Shown here piece by piece: positions 12,610 to 23,402 of a stretch of DNA of 64,000 nt. The stretch comes from Hyaloraphidium curvatum (lineage: Eukaryota; Monoblepharomycota; Hyaloraphidiomycetes; Hyaloraphidiales; Hyaloraphidiaceae). Location: assembly GCA_025558095.1 (NCBI GenBank), contig JAIVFI010000022.1:372001-436000 (forward strand). The letters run 5' to 3'. The notes under the pieces are model-generated. The model was not told the DNA's origin. It worked only from the letters and a program-made list of their open reading frames with translations, and searched no databases. The translations under genes were made by a program, and so were the position numbers. Each line of letters begins with the position of its first letter. Within the stretch, counting starts at the first letter, position 1.

Positions 12610-13070
12610 ATGGCGATCGCGCCGAGCGGCTACGTTCCTCCTCCTTTCCCGTCCCTGACGTTCCCTCTGGCGCCGGCGTCGCCGTCCCAGGCGCTGTACT
12701 ACCGGGACGACGTGCTCTCCTTCACGGTCCTCTGGACGATCATCTGGTTCTCGCTGGCCTACGTCTCTGCCGGTCTGCGTGCCGCGATTTCTCTGCCCGG
12801 GAAGCGGGCTCCCTTGCTGGCCTTCGCCTTCTTTGTCCTGTGGGGCCTGGCCACCGCCTCCGTGTCGGGGGCTGTCGTCGGTGCGTCGTGTCACAGGGGC
12901 CCGTGTGGAAGCTGCGGGCTGACTTCGAGAAACCAGGAATCATGCTCTTTCGCGTCTATGACGCCGGCAACTTTCCCATGGCCACCTGGGTACCCTTCGT
13001 CTGGGGCTTGATACAGCTGCTGGTCGTTCTGTTGTCTTCCTTTACGTCCACCAGCCTGACGCTTTTGTGA
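12610..13070 (+). CDS. TMEM170: TMEM170-family membrane protein
   Basis: Small multi-pass membrane protein of the Tmemb_170 family (ER/nuclear-envelope shaping in animals). Exons 12610-12880 and 12937-13070, phase-1 intron, 134 residues. The N-terminal block ALYYRDDVLSFTVLWTIIW followed by three or more hydrophobic segments and the block DAGNFPMATWVPFVWGLIQ match the fungal/protist members I know better than animal TMEM170A. The match is by pattern recall, so the family is probable rather than certain. Confidence 0.65.
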
Positions 13071-13110
13071 CGAGATCAATCAATCAGCACAGCTACAACA
13101 TGGGTATCCT

Positions 13111-16100
13111 CTAGTGCGCCCGCGACAGAGCCTCGACCAGCCTGCGTACCTCGACCACGTCGACGTTCTGGGATTCCATGCCCTCGACGACCGCCTCCTG
13201 CTGCTCGGGGACCAATTCCAGAAACATCTCGACGAGATCACCGTCGATGAAATGGTGCGCGGGGTTTGACCGCTTCTCGTTGGCAAACGATCGCCAGCTG
13301 ACCACCGCGATTCGCTCAGTTCAGCGCACCGACACATTGATCCGTCCCACCTTGCGTGGCCGAATGAGCCCGCGCTGTGAATGCTCTTTGCCAGGCTCGA
13401 TTGGAGGCTCTCGAGGGTATTGTAATGCTCCTTGCTGATGTTGAGTATAGACCCGATGGAGCCGTCGCTCATGGCAAAAAGGAGGTTCGGTCTCGCGACC
13501 GACGAGGTTTCCGCCAAGGTCATTACCAGACTACCTGCGGTCGCACAGTCAGCGCCCCGAGTCGAGCGATAGCCTGCTTGGAGGTTACCTTTCTGAAAGC
13601 GATTCACGTTGCCGCCGACGTGGTACTCTCCAACGAGCTCGAGCCGCCGACGTTCCTCGTCCCTCGTCGCATCGGTGTTCCGCCGGAGTGTAAAGAGATT
13701 GAAGGAGTTGTCGGCGCCGATAAAGACGTCGTCATTCAGCATGCCGGCTGCCGTTATCCAGTTGGTATCCGCGTCCCGTGCAACGAGCTCCAGTTTGCCC
13801 TGCTCGCTCCGGAACATGAGCAGGCTCAGAGACTTCATCAAATCGCCGACGAGGAGATAGGGACCGCGGCTCGCCATGGTGAGTGCGATAACAAGACCGT
13901 GGTGTCCGCAGACCTGGACGAGGCTCGCCGGCCCATCGGCCGGTATCTCTGGGCGGTAGACGTAGATCTGAAAACGCGATCAGCTCTTCGACAAAAGGGG
14001 CAGCAAAAGAGCAGCACCTTGTTGTTGATGCCCGCCGCGAAATGACCGTCCAGAGGCGCGAACGAATAAACGGCTCCCTTGACTTCAGCCTGGGCCACAA
14101 CGCGCAACGATTTGTTGACGACCTCAAGAACAATGATTCTCCCCTTTTGCGGCTCGTCCTCGCTGGGATCGGCAAAAGCCGTGCCGACGACAAAGACGGT
14201 TGCAGCGGGCCTGTCCTGCTCTCCCACGTTGAATTCGTAGGAAGCGATGCTCAGTCCCTGCTCATTCGTCTGCAACCCCAATGAATCCAGGACTAGGAGG
14301 AGCGTGAGTGGCGATCGAGCACGCCCACTGCTGGGAATCACCTTCAAACGTCTGATCGTCGACGATTCTGACGCAGGACGACTCATGCTCGTCCCCAGTG
14401 GCGTCATCCCGGTTCGTCTGCAAGGTCAGGATAGCAAACGTGCGCGACTGCTCTTGGTAGGCGATTCTTCGCGCCATCTCTCGCAGATGGACGGTCCTGA
14501 TGTGCAGCTTCTGGATCTGATCGACGGTCCCGATCTTCAAGCGCTCCTCGGAAACGATGGCCAGGGCGTTCGGGACCTCCTCCGAGCTGAACCCCGACAT
14601 GCTCAGGGCCTCCTGCCCGCGCGAAAGTTGTCAGCGAGAACGCGAAGAGGACTGACACCGCAGCCACCTTGAGGTTCATCTGCGAGTACAGCATCTTCCG
14701 GTTCTGACTGTGAACGACTGTTGGCCGATCGCATCCGACAAAGACATTCTCGTGGCCGTTGGAATCCAGAAACCGAGTGAGCGTGATTGGCTGCGTTCCC
14801 AGGGTGATGACCCTCTTGTCGTAGAGCACAACCGACCCAGCCGGGCCGCCCAAAGTCACGTCGTACAGCCTCCCATCACCTTGACCAACGAGTAGATGGT
14901 GCACACCTTCAAAATTGGTCAACGCGACAGACCGAGGGATGAAGTCGCCGTCAAGCTTCTGCACGGCGACTGTTTCGAACGTGGGCAGTCTGCGTATCGA
15001 GACCGCCTCTTGCGTGTTCCAGACGCCGACAGCGCAGAGCTCAGAAGGGCTTCTTTCCGCAGGCTGCGCGGCGATGTCCAAACAGGAGATCTCCTGTTCG
15101 AACGCATGACTCCTGGTTTTCCTTTTAGCACATGGACTGAAACGCGAAAGAAGCGCAACACACCCCATGTGCCGGAGCTTTCCACCCTCAATCGCAAAGA
15201 GCTCGAGCGTCTTGTCTCCCAAAGCGCAAAGCACTTGCACTTTGTTTGCTGTCGCCACCGTTATCCGTGTTCCTTGCCGCGGAAGCCACTCGTCGCTGAC
15301 GAGCCGCGTCGAAGCGCTCACGAGACGAATACCTTTGGCGGTGATCTGCACGGTGCAGAGGTCATGCTTGAGCAAGGCATGAAACACGTAGTCGCAAACA
15401 GACCTGGAGAAAGTGGTCCCCAGTCATGTTGCCGCAGTGGAGCGTCGGTTCGCTGGGGTCGAAGCCCTCGATTGAGACCTCGTTCAGCTCTCCGCCGGTG
15501 ATCTCGAGTACTTGCGTGCCCTCCACGAACGAAAGGACGAGCAGCTCGTCGTAGCTTTCGCACAGCAATGAGATCCATCTCCGACCAGGGGCGACGAGCT
15601 TACTTGGAAGCCTCATGCGGTCTCAGGGACCATACGTTCTTGAGTCCCGGCATCTCGAAGTCGGCTATCTCGTTGAGACCGACACCGCTCCGGATGATTC
15701 TCAACGTCCCGTCCTTAAAGCCACCACAGCAGGCGACGATCTGGCCCTGGCCCTGCTTGTCCGAATCCATGACCGCAAAATCCAATATCGGAGCCAAGTT
15801 GGTGTACTTGTCGAGTGTTTCTAGCAGTTCTCCGCTGTCGTCCTTCTCATCCAAAAGCCGGACCAGTTGCGAATCGCCGTAGTGAGATCCCACAAATACG
15901 TGGCCGTTGTCTAGGTAAACCAGACACGACGGAGCGGAAGTCTGACAATGCCGCGTTAGAGCACCCAACCCATTGACGGAGACGGTTGCTCACAGTTCCA
16001 AGAGGCTCCAGCTTCAGCTCCGTGACCTCGTTTCCTTGGTTGAAGAGGAGGAGCAGGAAAAGGTTGCCATACCGATCCCCCAGCAGGAACCTGGGCGGTC

Positions 16101-17199
16101 CCATGCCATCATCGATCGAGCCCCAGCAGGTCATGATGGTTATCCTGAAGCTGAGCGAAATGGCCGGTTTCTTCCCATCGCCAAGGTAGGTCACAGACTG
16201 CTCGCCGATGACGAGGATTCCGCGCGACGGAGATGGCACCGGAATGAGCATCGAGGCGCCCGCTTCCAAGTTGCTGTGCCGGAGCGGCCCATCGGTGATG
16301 GTCTTGTCCTTGGCAGAAACGTAGTAGCTTCGCAAATGCCGGTTCTCCCGCACGTCCTGGTAAAGGACGGCCAACAACGGCAACTCCCCGCTGCGGGGAT
16401 GAACAAACGCCATAGCAATCACGCTAAGCTCCTCGATGCTGGCAATCATGTTGCGTTGGTCGGCCGCGCTCCCGCTGTGCCTGAGCGCCCACGCACCTGA
16501 CATTGAAGGGTTCGCCAAGATCGCCGGCTCTGGTTCCAGCGCTCCGCTTCCCCTTCCCTTTGTCGCTTTCGTGCTGCATGAAAAATGCCGCACGGTTGCG
16601 AGATGTCCCTTCAGTCGCCACAGGAACGAGCTGCAGCATGCCCTGGTAAAGGTGGAACGCGAGCATCTGGTTGCCAGGATCCAACACAGCGATCTGTCCG
16701 TTCTCCGCAAATGCAGCGCCTCTTTCCGTCATGTCTCCCACGGCTTCGGTCACGAAAGACTGGGCCTGGCTGTCCCACGAAAGCAAGCACAGTTTGCACC
16801 TCTCGGTGAGCAGCAGGAGCAGCTCCCCACGATCCTGGAGCGAGAGCCCGTTAGCGTCAAAGGAACCAACAGCCGACCTGTGCCCCGCGTTTCTACCTTA
16901 GGCTTGAACGACTTCATGGCCGAAATCCGTCCAAAGACGGGTGTGTCGAGAAGGAGCCTGAGCCCCTGCTCCTCGAAGGAGTAGACCTCGAGCCTCGTCC
17001 CCTTGCTATTCCAATCCGCATCAAACGCGACCGATCGCGATGCCTGAGCCATTGCGGCCCACCTCACTACCAGGTGGCTCCGTCCGGAGGCTCCGAGCCG
17101 GCATTTCAACGCGGCCCCGACGGACGTGGGGCGCTGGGCAGTGACGACATACTGCCACAGAGGCAGGCTGTCCGCCGGCTCCATTTCCACGTCCGCCAT
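13111..17199 (-). CDS. DDB1: DNA damage-binding protein 1 (DDB1)
   Basis: CUL4 ubiquitin-ligase adaptor built of three beta-propellers. Read on the minus strand as many exons between the ATG at 17199 and the TAG at 13111; I recognised but did not fix every boundary. Order of hallmarks: YVVTAQRPTSVGAALKC, KGTRLEVYSF, LEAGASMLIPVP, YLDNGHVFVGSHYGDSQLV, QGQGQIVACCGGFKDGTLRI, LCTVQITAKGIRLVS, FIPRSVALTNFEGVHHLLVG, GQPITLTRF-like segment, MLNDDVFIGADNSFNLF, and the end block FIDGDLVEMFLEL...LVEALSRAH. The first propeller contains an extra segment that is probably an intron (about 17020-17080). The N-terminus lies 91 bp from the divergent cap methyltransferase. Confidence 0.93.
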
Positions 17200-17290
17200 C
17201 ACGGCATCAGGACGCGTTACGGTGTCGCCGAGGCCGCCTCCGCAACTTCTTAGACCTTGCGTCTCAGAGCAGGAGCAGCAGCAGCTCGGC
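17200..17290. promoter_or_regulatory. 91-bp divergent start-to-start gap, DDB1 / cap methyltransferase
   Basis: Start codons of two divergent genes are separated by 91 bp, which makes this a probable bidirectional promoter. No recognised motif is seen. The sequence is GC-rich with a CAG-repeat-like run near 17265-17290 that ends at the methyltransferase ATG. Confidence 0.5.
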
Positions 17291-18458
17291 ATGCCGATGG
17301 CGGAGGTGCTGCCCGCCGCTTCGTCGTCCGGAGAGGCAGGGGCCACTGGGACGGCCGCCGCCGTAGCGGACCACTACGACCGGAAACCGGAGCTCGGCCG
17401 GCACGTGCGGGAGGCGTCAAAGATCATCCGCCTGCGTTCCTACAACAACTGGCTGAAGGCGACTCTGCTCCAGGCGTACCTCTTCGAGGGGGCCAGGGTG
17501 CTGGACATTGGCGTCGGAAAGGGCGGCGATCTCACCAAGTACTCGTTGGCGGGCATCGGCGATCTGGTGGCAGCAGGTCCGCTGGCGCTCGCTGTCGCAA
17601 GTGACGATGCCAACTGTCTTCCGGCACGGCGCAGATGTGTCTTCGGTGTCCATCTCGCAGGCGCGGGATCGATATAGTGCTCTCCGAGGGCATAGATACC
17701 CGGCCCGGTTCCACGTTCTGGATTGCTTCAAGGTGCGATCGGCCCGGCGCCTGGTGGATGCTGTGCCGACCGCGTCCCGCTTCCAAGGAATCGCTGGAAC
17801 CTTTCCTGACTCCCGATGACGCTTTCGACGTGGTCACCAGTCAGTTTGTCATTCACTACGCCTTCGAAAGCGAACGAACAGTTAGAATCATGCTGGAGAA
17901 CGTGACGAGGCATTTGAAGCCCGGCGGGCACTTCATTGGGACCGTTCCGAACGCAAACTGGATAGTGTGGGTGTGCTTTTTTGGTCCTTCCCGGACGGCT
18001 CACTCACCGTGGCTGCGCTTGGTCTCACCAGCAAGAAGTTGCGTGCCTCGCCCGGGCTGGAGTTTGGCAACAGCATCTACTCGATTCGCTTCGATCAGAA
18101 GGATGAGTACCCGGTCTTTGGCCACAGGTACTGGTTCCAGCTGGAAGACGCGATCGACGACTGTGCGGAGTACCTGATTCACTTTCCAACATTCGAGCGG
18201 TGCGTCATCGATCGCCCTTGGGAGATCGCGGACTCTGAAAGCGAGCTTTCCCCGTGCAGAATCGCTCTAGAGTATGGACTTGAGCTGCAGTACCTGAAGA
18301 CGTTCCACGACTTCTACCTGGAGCACCTGGAGGACGAGGACTCCAAGCGGTTGATGTACAGGATGAACGTCTTCGACGAGAACGGGCAGGTTCCGGCAGA
18401 GGATTGGGAAACGATAGGGGTCTACAGTGTATTCGTGATGCAAAAGATCGAGGCGTAG
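17291..18458 (+). CDS. RNMT: mRNA cap guanine-N7 methyltransferase
   Basis: Nuclear enzyme that methylates the guanosine cap of pre-mRNA using SAM. Exons 17291-17576, 17635-17732, 17788-17966, 18032-18199, 18260-18458 join to 309 residues. Seen: the RSYNNWLKATLL helix, SAM motif I (VLDIGVGKGGDLTKY), FDVVTSQFVIHYAFES, LKPGGHFIGTVPNA, the DEYPVFGHRYWFQLEDA block and the LQYLKTFHDFY segment. It lacks the long N-terminal extension of the animal enzyme and resembles a compact Abd1-type core. The last intron (18200-18259, 60 nt) has no stop and keeps the frame; it is called because the joined protein then matches the family at FER|IALEYG. Confidence 0.92.
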
Positions 18459-18677
18459 TTGAACGGATCTGCCACGGCGCGTGTTCTGCGATTCGCGAAA
18501 ACAGGCCGACAGAGCGAGCCTTCGGAGTCCGCAGCGCGACGCGCGGACACGTGTGGCCTGCCTCCTGATTCGCTCGCAACTGGCTGCGGCGGCCTTGTGA
18601 GGGCGTGGAACGCGTGCGGTCTCGCGGACGAACAGCGGCAGCGCCCATTTCTCCCAGCGCGTTGCGCAGTGGCCAGC

Positions 18678-20157
18678 ATGCTGGAGGCGACGATGCTTGT
18701 TGCGGACAACTCCGAGTACATGCGGAACGGGGACTACACGCCGAACCGACTGGACGCGCAGAGCGACGCGGTGACGCTCCTGTTCAACGCCAAGACGCAG
18801 TCCAACCCGGAAAACATGGTCGGGCTCATGACGATGGCAGGCAAAGGGTGGGACGAGGCCATTTGCATGACCCGCGACGGCGCGTCTCACGCGTTGGTTG
18901 TCCGGGACGCGTCCTCCGCCAGGCCCGAAGTCCTCGTGACCCTCACGGCGGACATCGGAAAGATCCTCACGGCGCTGCACCAGGTCAAGATCGGCGGCTC
19001 TGCTGCCGTCAGCACCGCGGTTCAGATTGCACAGGTAGACTCAAGTGCTGCTAAGTGCCCTCGTGCTGGAGATCTAACTCGCCGACATGGCACAGCTCGC
19101 TCTCAAGCACCGACAGAACAAGAACCAGAAGCAGAGGATCATCATCTTTGCCGGGAGCCCCATCGAGGAGGACGAGAAGACGCTCGTGAAGCTCGGAAAG
19201 AAGCTGAAGAAGAACAACGTGGCCGTCGACGTCATCAACTTCGGTGAGGAGGCAGAGAACACGACCAAGCTCGACGCTTTCGTCCAGGCCGTGAACAGCA
19301 ACGACAACAGGTGTGCACCTCGCGGTGGCTGCCAGTTCGGCACCTTACGTTGTACCTCCGTGACCATCTGCAGCCACCTCGTCAACATCCCCCCGGGCCC
19401 GCACATCCTGAGCGACGTCCTGCTCAGTTCGCCCATCTTGGCCGGAGAAGATGGCGTGCTGCCCGGTTTCGCCGGATCTGCGGGCGGTGCCGGCTTTGAG
19501 TTTGGAGTGGACCCCAGCCTTGACCCTGAGCTTGCCCTGGTAGAGTTTCGCGCGTTCTTCCAGCATCGGAGCGCAGTTGACCTCCACGACACCCGATAGG
19601 CGCTCCGCATCTCTTTGGAGGAGGAACGCGCCCGCCAGGAAGCTTCTGCGCGGACGGATGGCGGTGCGGGCCCCTCCCAACCCAGCGGAACCGACGCCGC
19701 ACCGGTTGCGGGAGCGGCTGGGGACGTGGACGATGCGCTGGCTCAGGCACTAGCGATGTCGCAGGGCGCAGTGGGAGAGGTAACCCAAGAGTGGCTTCGC
19801 TCGATGCACCGTTTTTGGATCTCATTCGCTCGCTTTAGGACACGGCCATGGATGATCTCACCGAGGAAGAGCAAATCGCGCGGGCCATCGCGCTTTCGAT
19901 GGGCGCCGGAGGCGACGAAGCTGGGGTGCGTTGCGTTGTCCGGTCAGTTCGAATTCGATCTGACTCCCTGAGCGCGCCAGGCGACTGCCGACGCCCTCAA
20001 CGACGCCGAGTTCCTGACGGAAGTCCTCGAGTCTCTGCCCGGCGTAGACACGAAAGACCCTCGCTTCCAGACCATGCTTCAAGGCGGCAAGGAGGACAAG
20101 GATGGCCAGGGCAGTGATAGCAAAGGGGACAAGAAGGAAGAGGACAAGGACAGTTGA
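18678..20157 (+). CDS. RPN10: 26S proteasome regulatory subunit RPN10 (PSMD4)
   Basis: Ubiquitin receptor of the 19S regulatory particle. Exons 18678-18847, 18923-19034, 19096-19310, 19374-19539, 19600-19779, 19839-19925, 19981-20157 give 368 residues. The N-terminal VWA domain is plain ([59 protein letters not shown]). Two ubiquitin-interacting motifs follow (ALAQALAMS and [13 protein letters not shown]), then an acidic/Lys tail. Co-oriented with the cap methyltransferase (219 bp gap) and tail-to-tail with the lipase homologue, 31 bp between stops. Confidence 0.94.
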
Positions 20158-20188
20158 TACCTCGGCCTGGGGCATTCTGTATTTCCCC

Positions 20189-21993
20189 TCAATTCACCGA
20201 CTTTGTCCGCATACGTTGCGCCTTTGTCTGTGCTTGCAAATGGCGTGAACCCGACAGAGCGTTGACGCACCGCGACAACTCGAACTCGATGCCTGTCCGT
20301 GCGCGAATCACCGCCAGCAACGGCCACGTGGCCTTCTCTCCCTTTAGGATGTAGCGGCTGATGAGCTGTTTCGAGGGCGAGGAGAAAAAATCCGTCAGAT
20401 CGGACAATTGGAAGGATGGTTGGACGACAATGTGCCCCTTTCAGACAGAGATTGCCGTTGTCAATTCCTCCGCCGGCGGGACAAACCGCGAGGGACCCAC
20501 TTGGTACTGCCGATCGGTGCTCCTGAAAGCGTGCGGTAAAAGGCCGAGGTGGGAGAGCTGCGACAGCCTGAAGCGGATCTCGCTTCGCAGCAGGGAAATC
20601 AACCGCGAGTAACCCTTGTTGGGATCTCCCGGCTGCAGCAGCGCGGTCATGGGGTCCGCGGAGGAAACGATGAAGTGGTTGCAGTTGAACATCTCCTGCA
20701 GCCGGCTCTCGGGGCTCTCCGTCGTTTCGCTGTAAGTGGTGTTGCGGCTGGGGTGGAACACGACAGCGTGCCCTGCAGAGTCCTTGGCCAGCAGAACGCT
20801 CCGTTCAAACAGGCCAGAGTCCACCGCAGAGCAGCACGCGGCGGACCATATGAGAACCGAAGGCGCTGCACGGCAGGGTGTCGGGTTACTAGCTTTGCCA
20901 AAGGCAACAGCACATACCCGTCAGATGGTTTAGGAGCTGGGGCACCTCGTTCGTCCGAGAAGAGCTGACGACAATGTTCAGCGCTCGACCCGTTCTTGCG
21001 AAAGCTTGCTGTCGAGCAGACGAGGCGCGGTAAGTTGGCCGCATCGTGTGACGGGGGACATGCACCTACAGCAAAGGTCATATCTCCGACGTTGGCGCGC
21101 ACAAATTCCTGCCGTACATCCGCCATGAGTGTGACCGCCTTCCAACACGACGTGCGCTCGATCCAAACCTCGAGCACCGACACGTCGAAAAGGTTCCCGG
21201 TCTTTAGGAAACGCGTGAGCCTTCGTCGGGTACTGCCGGTCGAGCGCCGGCCTTCGAAAACCCCAAGATCGATCCCCTCCGCTGTCAGAATGTCGGGGAG
21301 CTCGTCGGTGGTGTGGACTCCCACGAGCGCGGCGATCAGCGCTCCGATGCCGCTTCCGGACACAATGCGCGGCAGCAGATTGTTCCTCGCGAGAGTGCGC
21401 GCCACGCCCAGGTGGAAGGCGCCGAACGTGGTTCCACCAGAGAGAATCAGGGCGGTGTTGCCGAAGCTCTGCCTCGTATCGGTGAAGAACTCCAGGCGCG
21501 ATTGCAGCGGCATCTCCTTGTCATCGGCCACCAGCACGAGCTGCGAGCATACCTCGGCCAAGTAGGCTTCGATGAGATTCTTGGTGCCCAGCAGAGACCT
21601 CCGATAGAGTCGCAGGTCCGCGAGTCCGCCTAGGTTCCGCAAAAGCCCACCGCGCAGGAGGTACATCATGGCAGCAACGTCCCCGGCCGCCTCTCGCAAC
21701 CGGACCAGGCGATGGAACAGCAGCTTATGGTCGTAAATCGGCGACGCCGGGTTTGCCCTCCACGCCTGAGCGCCCGACACCGCGTCAATCTCCTTGGCGA
21801 TGGCGGTCCACTCCTCCTGGCTGGTAGCCTGACCCAAGGCGGCCGTGAGGCGGTCGAGCCGGGAGTTGAACGACGTCCCGATGAGCATGCCCAGCAGCGC
21901 GGCAAGGTTGTCCACAAAGGCAATCGCCAGAGAGACGATGAAATGGAGCACCGAGAACACCGTCGGCTGCAGGGCCGCCTTGAGTGTTTCCAT
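20189..21993 (-). CDS. SDP1/TGL-like patatin-domain protein, active site apparently lost
   Basis: Homologue of triacylglycerol lipases of the SDP1/Tgl3-5 type, which start oil-body breakdown. Exons 21993-21169, 21108-21070, 21008-20918, 20865-20501, 20437-20189; 522 residues. The upstream in-frame start at 22023 is TTG; the ATG is 21993. An N-terminal hydrophobic helix, a DUF3336-like region and the glycine-rich oxyanion loop (LSGGTTFGAFHLGV) are present. The nucleophile elbow reads GSGIG where GxSxG is expected, and the DG[GS] aspartate motif before the ...RLQEMFNCNHFIVS block is absent (SETTES). The C-terminal block KATWPLLAVIRARTGIE is well conserved. Probably a pseudo-enzyme or a scaffold protein. 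Confidence 0.85.
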
Positions 21994-22121
21994 CACAGAC
22001 AGTGAAGGAGGCTCGAAGACCAAGTCTTGCCGTGAAGTTGGAGGTGTGTCGGCGGACGATCGGCGCGCACGGCTCGATCATCCGGCCCGCGCGTCCAAAC
22101 AAAGGGCCATTGGACCTCGCG

Positions 22122-23387
22122 ATGGCGACGGCACGTGCCGTCGGCCGGGGCGGGCGCCTGCCGGAGAGCTGGGACAACCCGTCCGTCATGCGGACGAGCT
22201 CTCCGGCCCCGCCGGCGCAGTCGGCGGCGATTCGTCACAACTGGCTGCGGAACTTGCTCCTGCGCGCCGTCGAGGCCGAGGTGCCCTGGTTGGTGGCTCT
22301 GCAGCGCTTCCGGACCCCTCTGCTGGACGTCGCCATGACCCGGGCGAGCTTTCTTGGGACGCACACCTTCTTCATGCTGGGATTGCCCCTGCTCTTCTTC
22401 GGCGACTTTTCGAATCTTCCCGGGACGGACGCCGAGCTGGCCGCCCGGAGGGCGCTGGCGGAGCGGATGCGGCTCTTTGGGCGGACAATGGTGTTTCTGT
22501 TGGCCGAGGGCGTCTATTTGACTGGCGCGGTGAAGGACTACTTGATGCTACCGCGCCCACCGAGCCCGCCGATCGTGCGCCTGTCGACCCACAAGCTCGC
22601 CGAGGCGAACCCGGGCAAGCCCGTCGCGTCGATAGACACGACGACCCACCTCGAGTACGGCTTTCCCTCGACGCATTCGGCCGACGCCCTCGCCATCTCC
22701 GCGGCGTCGGTCGTCTTTGTGTACAGCTACTTTGCTCCCTTCCTTGCGCCGCTAGTGAGGGACGCGCTCTGGGTGCTGCTCGTCGGGCAGTACCTTCTGG
22801 TCGCCGTGAGCAGGCTGTACTGCGGCATGCACACGGCCTGCGATGTCCTGGGCGGCACCGCGATCGGCATCGCCATGGTCTTCTCCTGGCTCGGAATGGG
22901 CGGTATGGCGGCATTTGAAAGCCTCCTCGGGACGGAACATTGGCTCGTCCCGCTTGCCATACCGTTGCTCCTCGGCATCCTTCCTCTTTACGTGTTCCCT
23001 CTCAAGGCTACCTGCCCCTGCTTTGACGATTGCGTCTGTTTCAACTTTGCTCTCGTCGGCGTGGCTTTGGGTGGCTTTTTCGGCAGGGGCGTGGGGCTCT
23101 CGGTCGAGGTACAACCGGGGGCGCCATTGACGCTGGGGATACCCGCGGCCGAGCTGGTCCTTCGATTCGTCGCACGGACGGCCCTGGGGCTGGGAAGCAT
23201 CGTGCTTTGGCGGCTGGTCATGAAGTCCGTCGGACACGCGGTGTTTCCTCCCCTACTGGGCAAGCGGTTGGGGACCATCCGGGCGAAAGGAACTCCGGAG
23301 CAGGTCACGCGGAGCTTCGTATACACGGGAATCGGTCTGATCGCGACCTATTTTGCCCCTCGCGTGTTCAATACAGTGGGACTCTAG
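22122..23387 (+). CDS. Sphingoid long-chain-base 1-phosphate phosphatase (PAP2 family)
   Basis: ER membrane phosphatase that dephosphorylates sphingoid-base phosphates (LPP-delta/Lcb3/SPP type). One uninterrupted reading frame of 421 residues, unusual in this intron-rich window. PAP2 motifs are complete: KDYLMLPRP (KX6RP), the PSTHS block in YGFPSTHSADAL, and SRLYCGMHTACD (SRX5HX3D), between many hydrophobic helices. The frame is open upstream, but the first ATG is 22122. It is divergent from the lipase homologue (128 bp between starts), so two lipid-metabolism genes may share a promoter. Confidence 0.88.
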   Translation: MATARAVGRGGRLPESWDNPSVMRTSSPAPPAQSAAIRHNWLRNLLLRAVEAEVPWLVALQRFRTPLLDVAMTRASFLGTHTFFMLGLPLLFFGDFSNLPGTDAELAARRALAERMRLFGRTMVFLLAEGVYLTGAVKDYLMLPRPPSPPIVRLSTHKLAEANPGKPVASIDTTTHLEYGFPSTHSADALAISAASVVFVYSYFAPFLAPLVRDALWVLLVGQYLLVAVSRLYCGMHTACDVLGGTAIGIAMVFSWLGMGGMAAFESLLGTEHWLVPLAIPLLLGILPLYVFPLKATCPCFDDCVCFNFALVGVALGGFFGRGVGLSVEVQPGAPLTLGIPAAELVLRFVARTALGLGSIVLWRLVMKSVGHAVFPPLLGKRLGTIRAKGTPEQVTRSFVYTGIGLIATYFAPRVFNTVGL

Positions 23388-23402
23388 TCTTTATTGTGGC
23401 CT

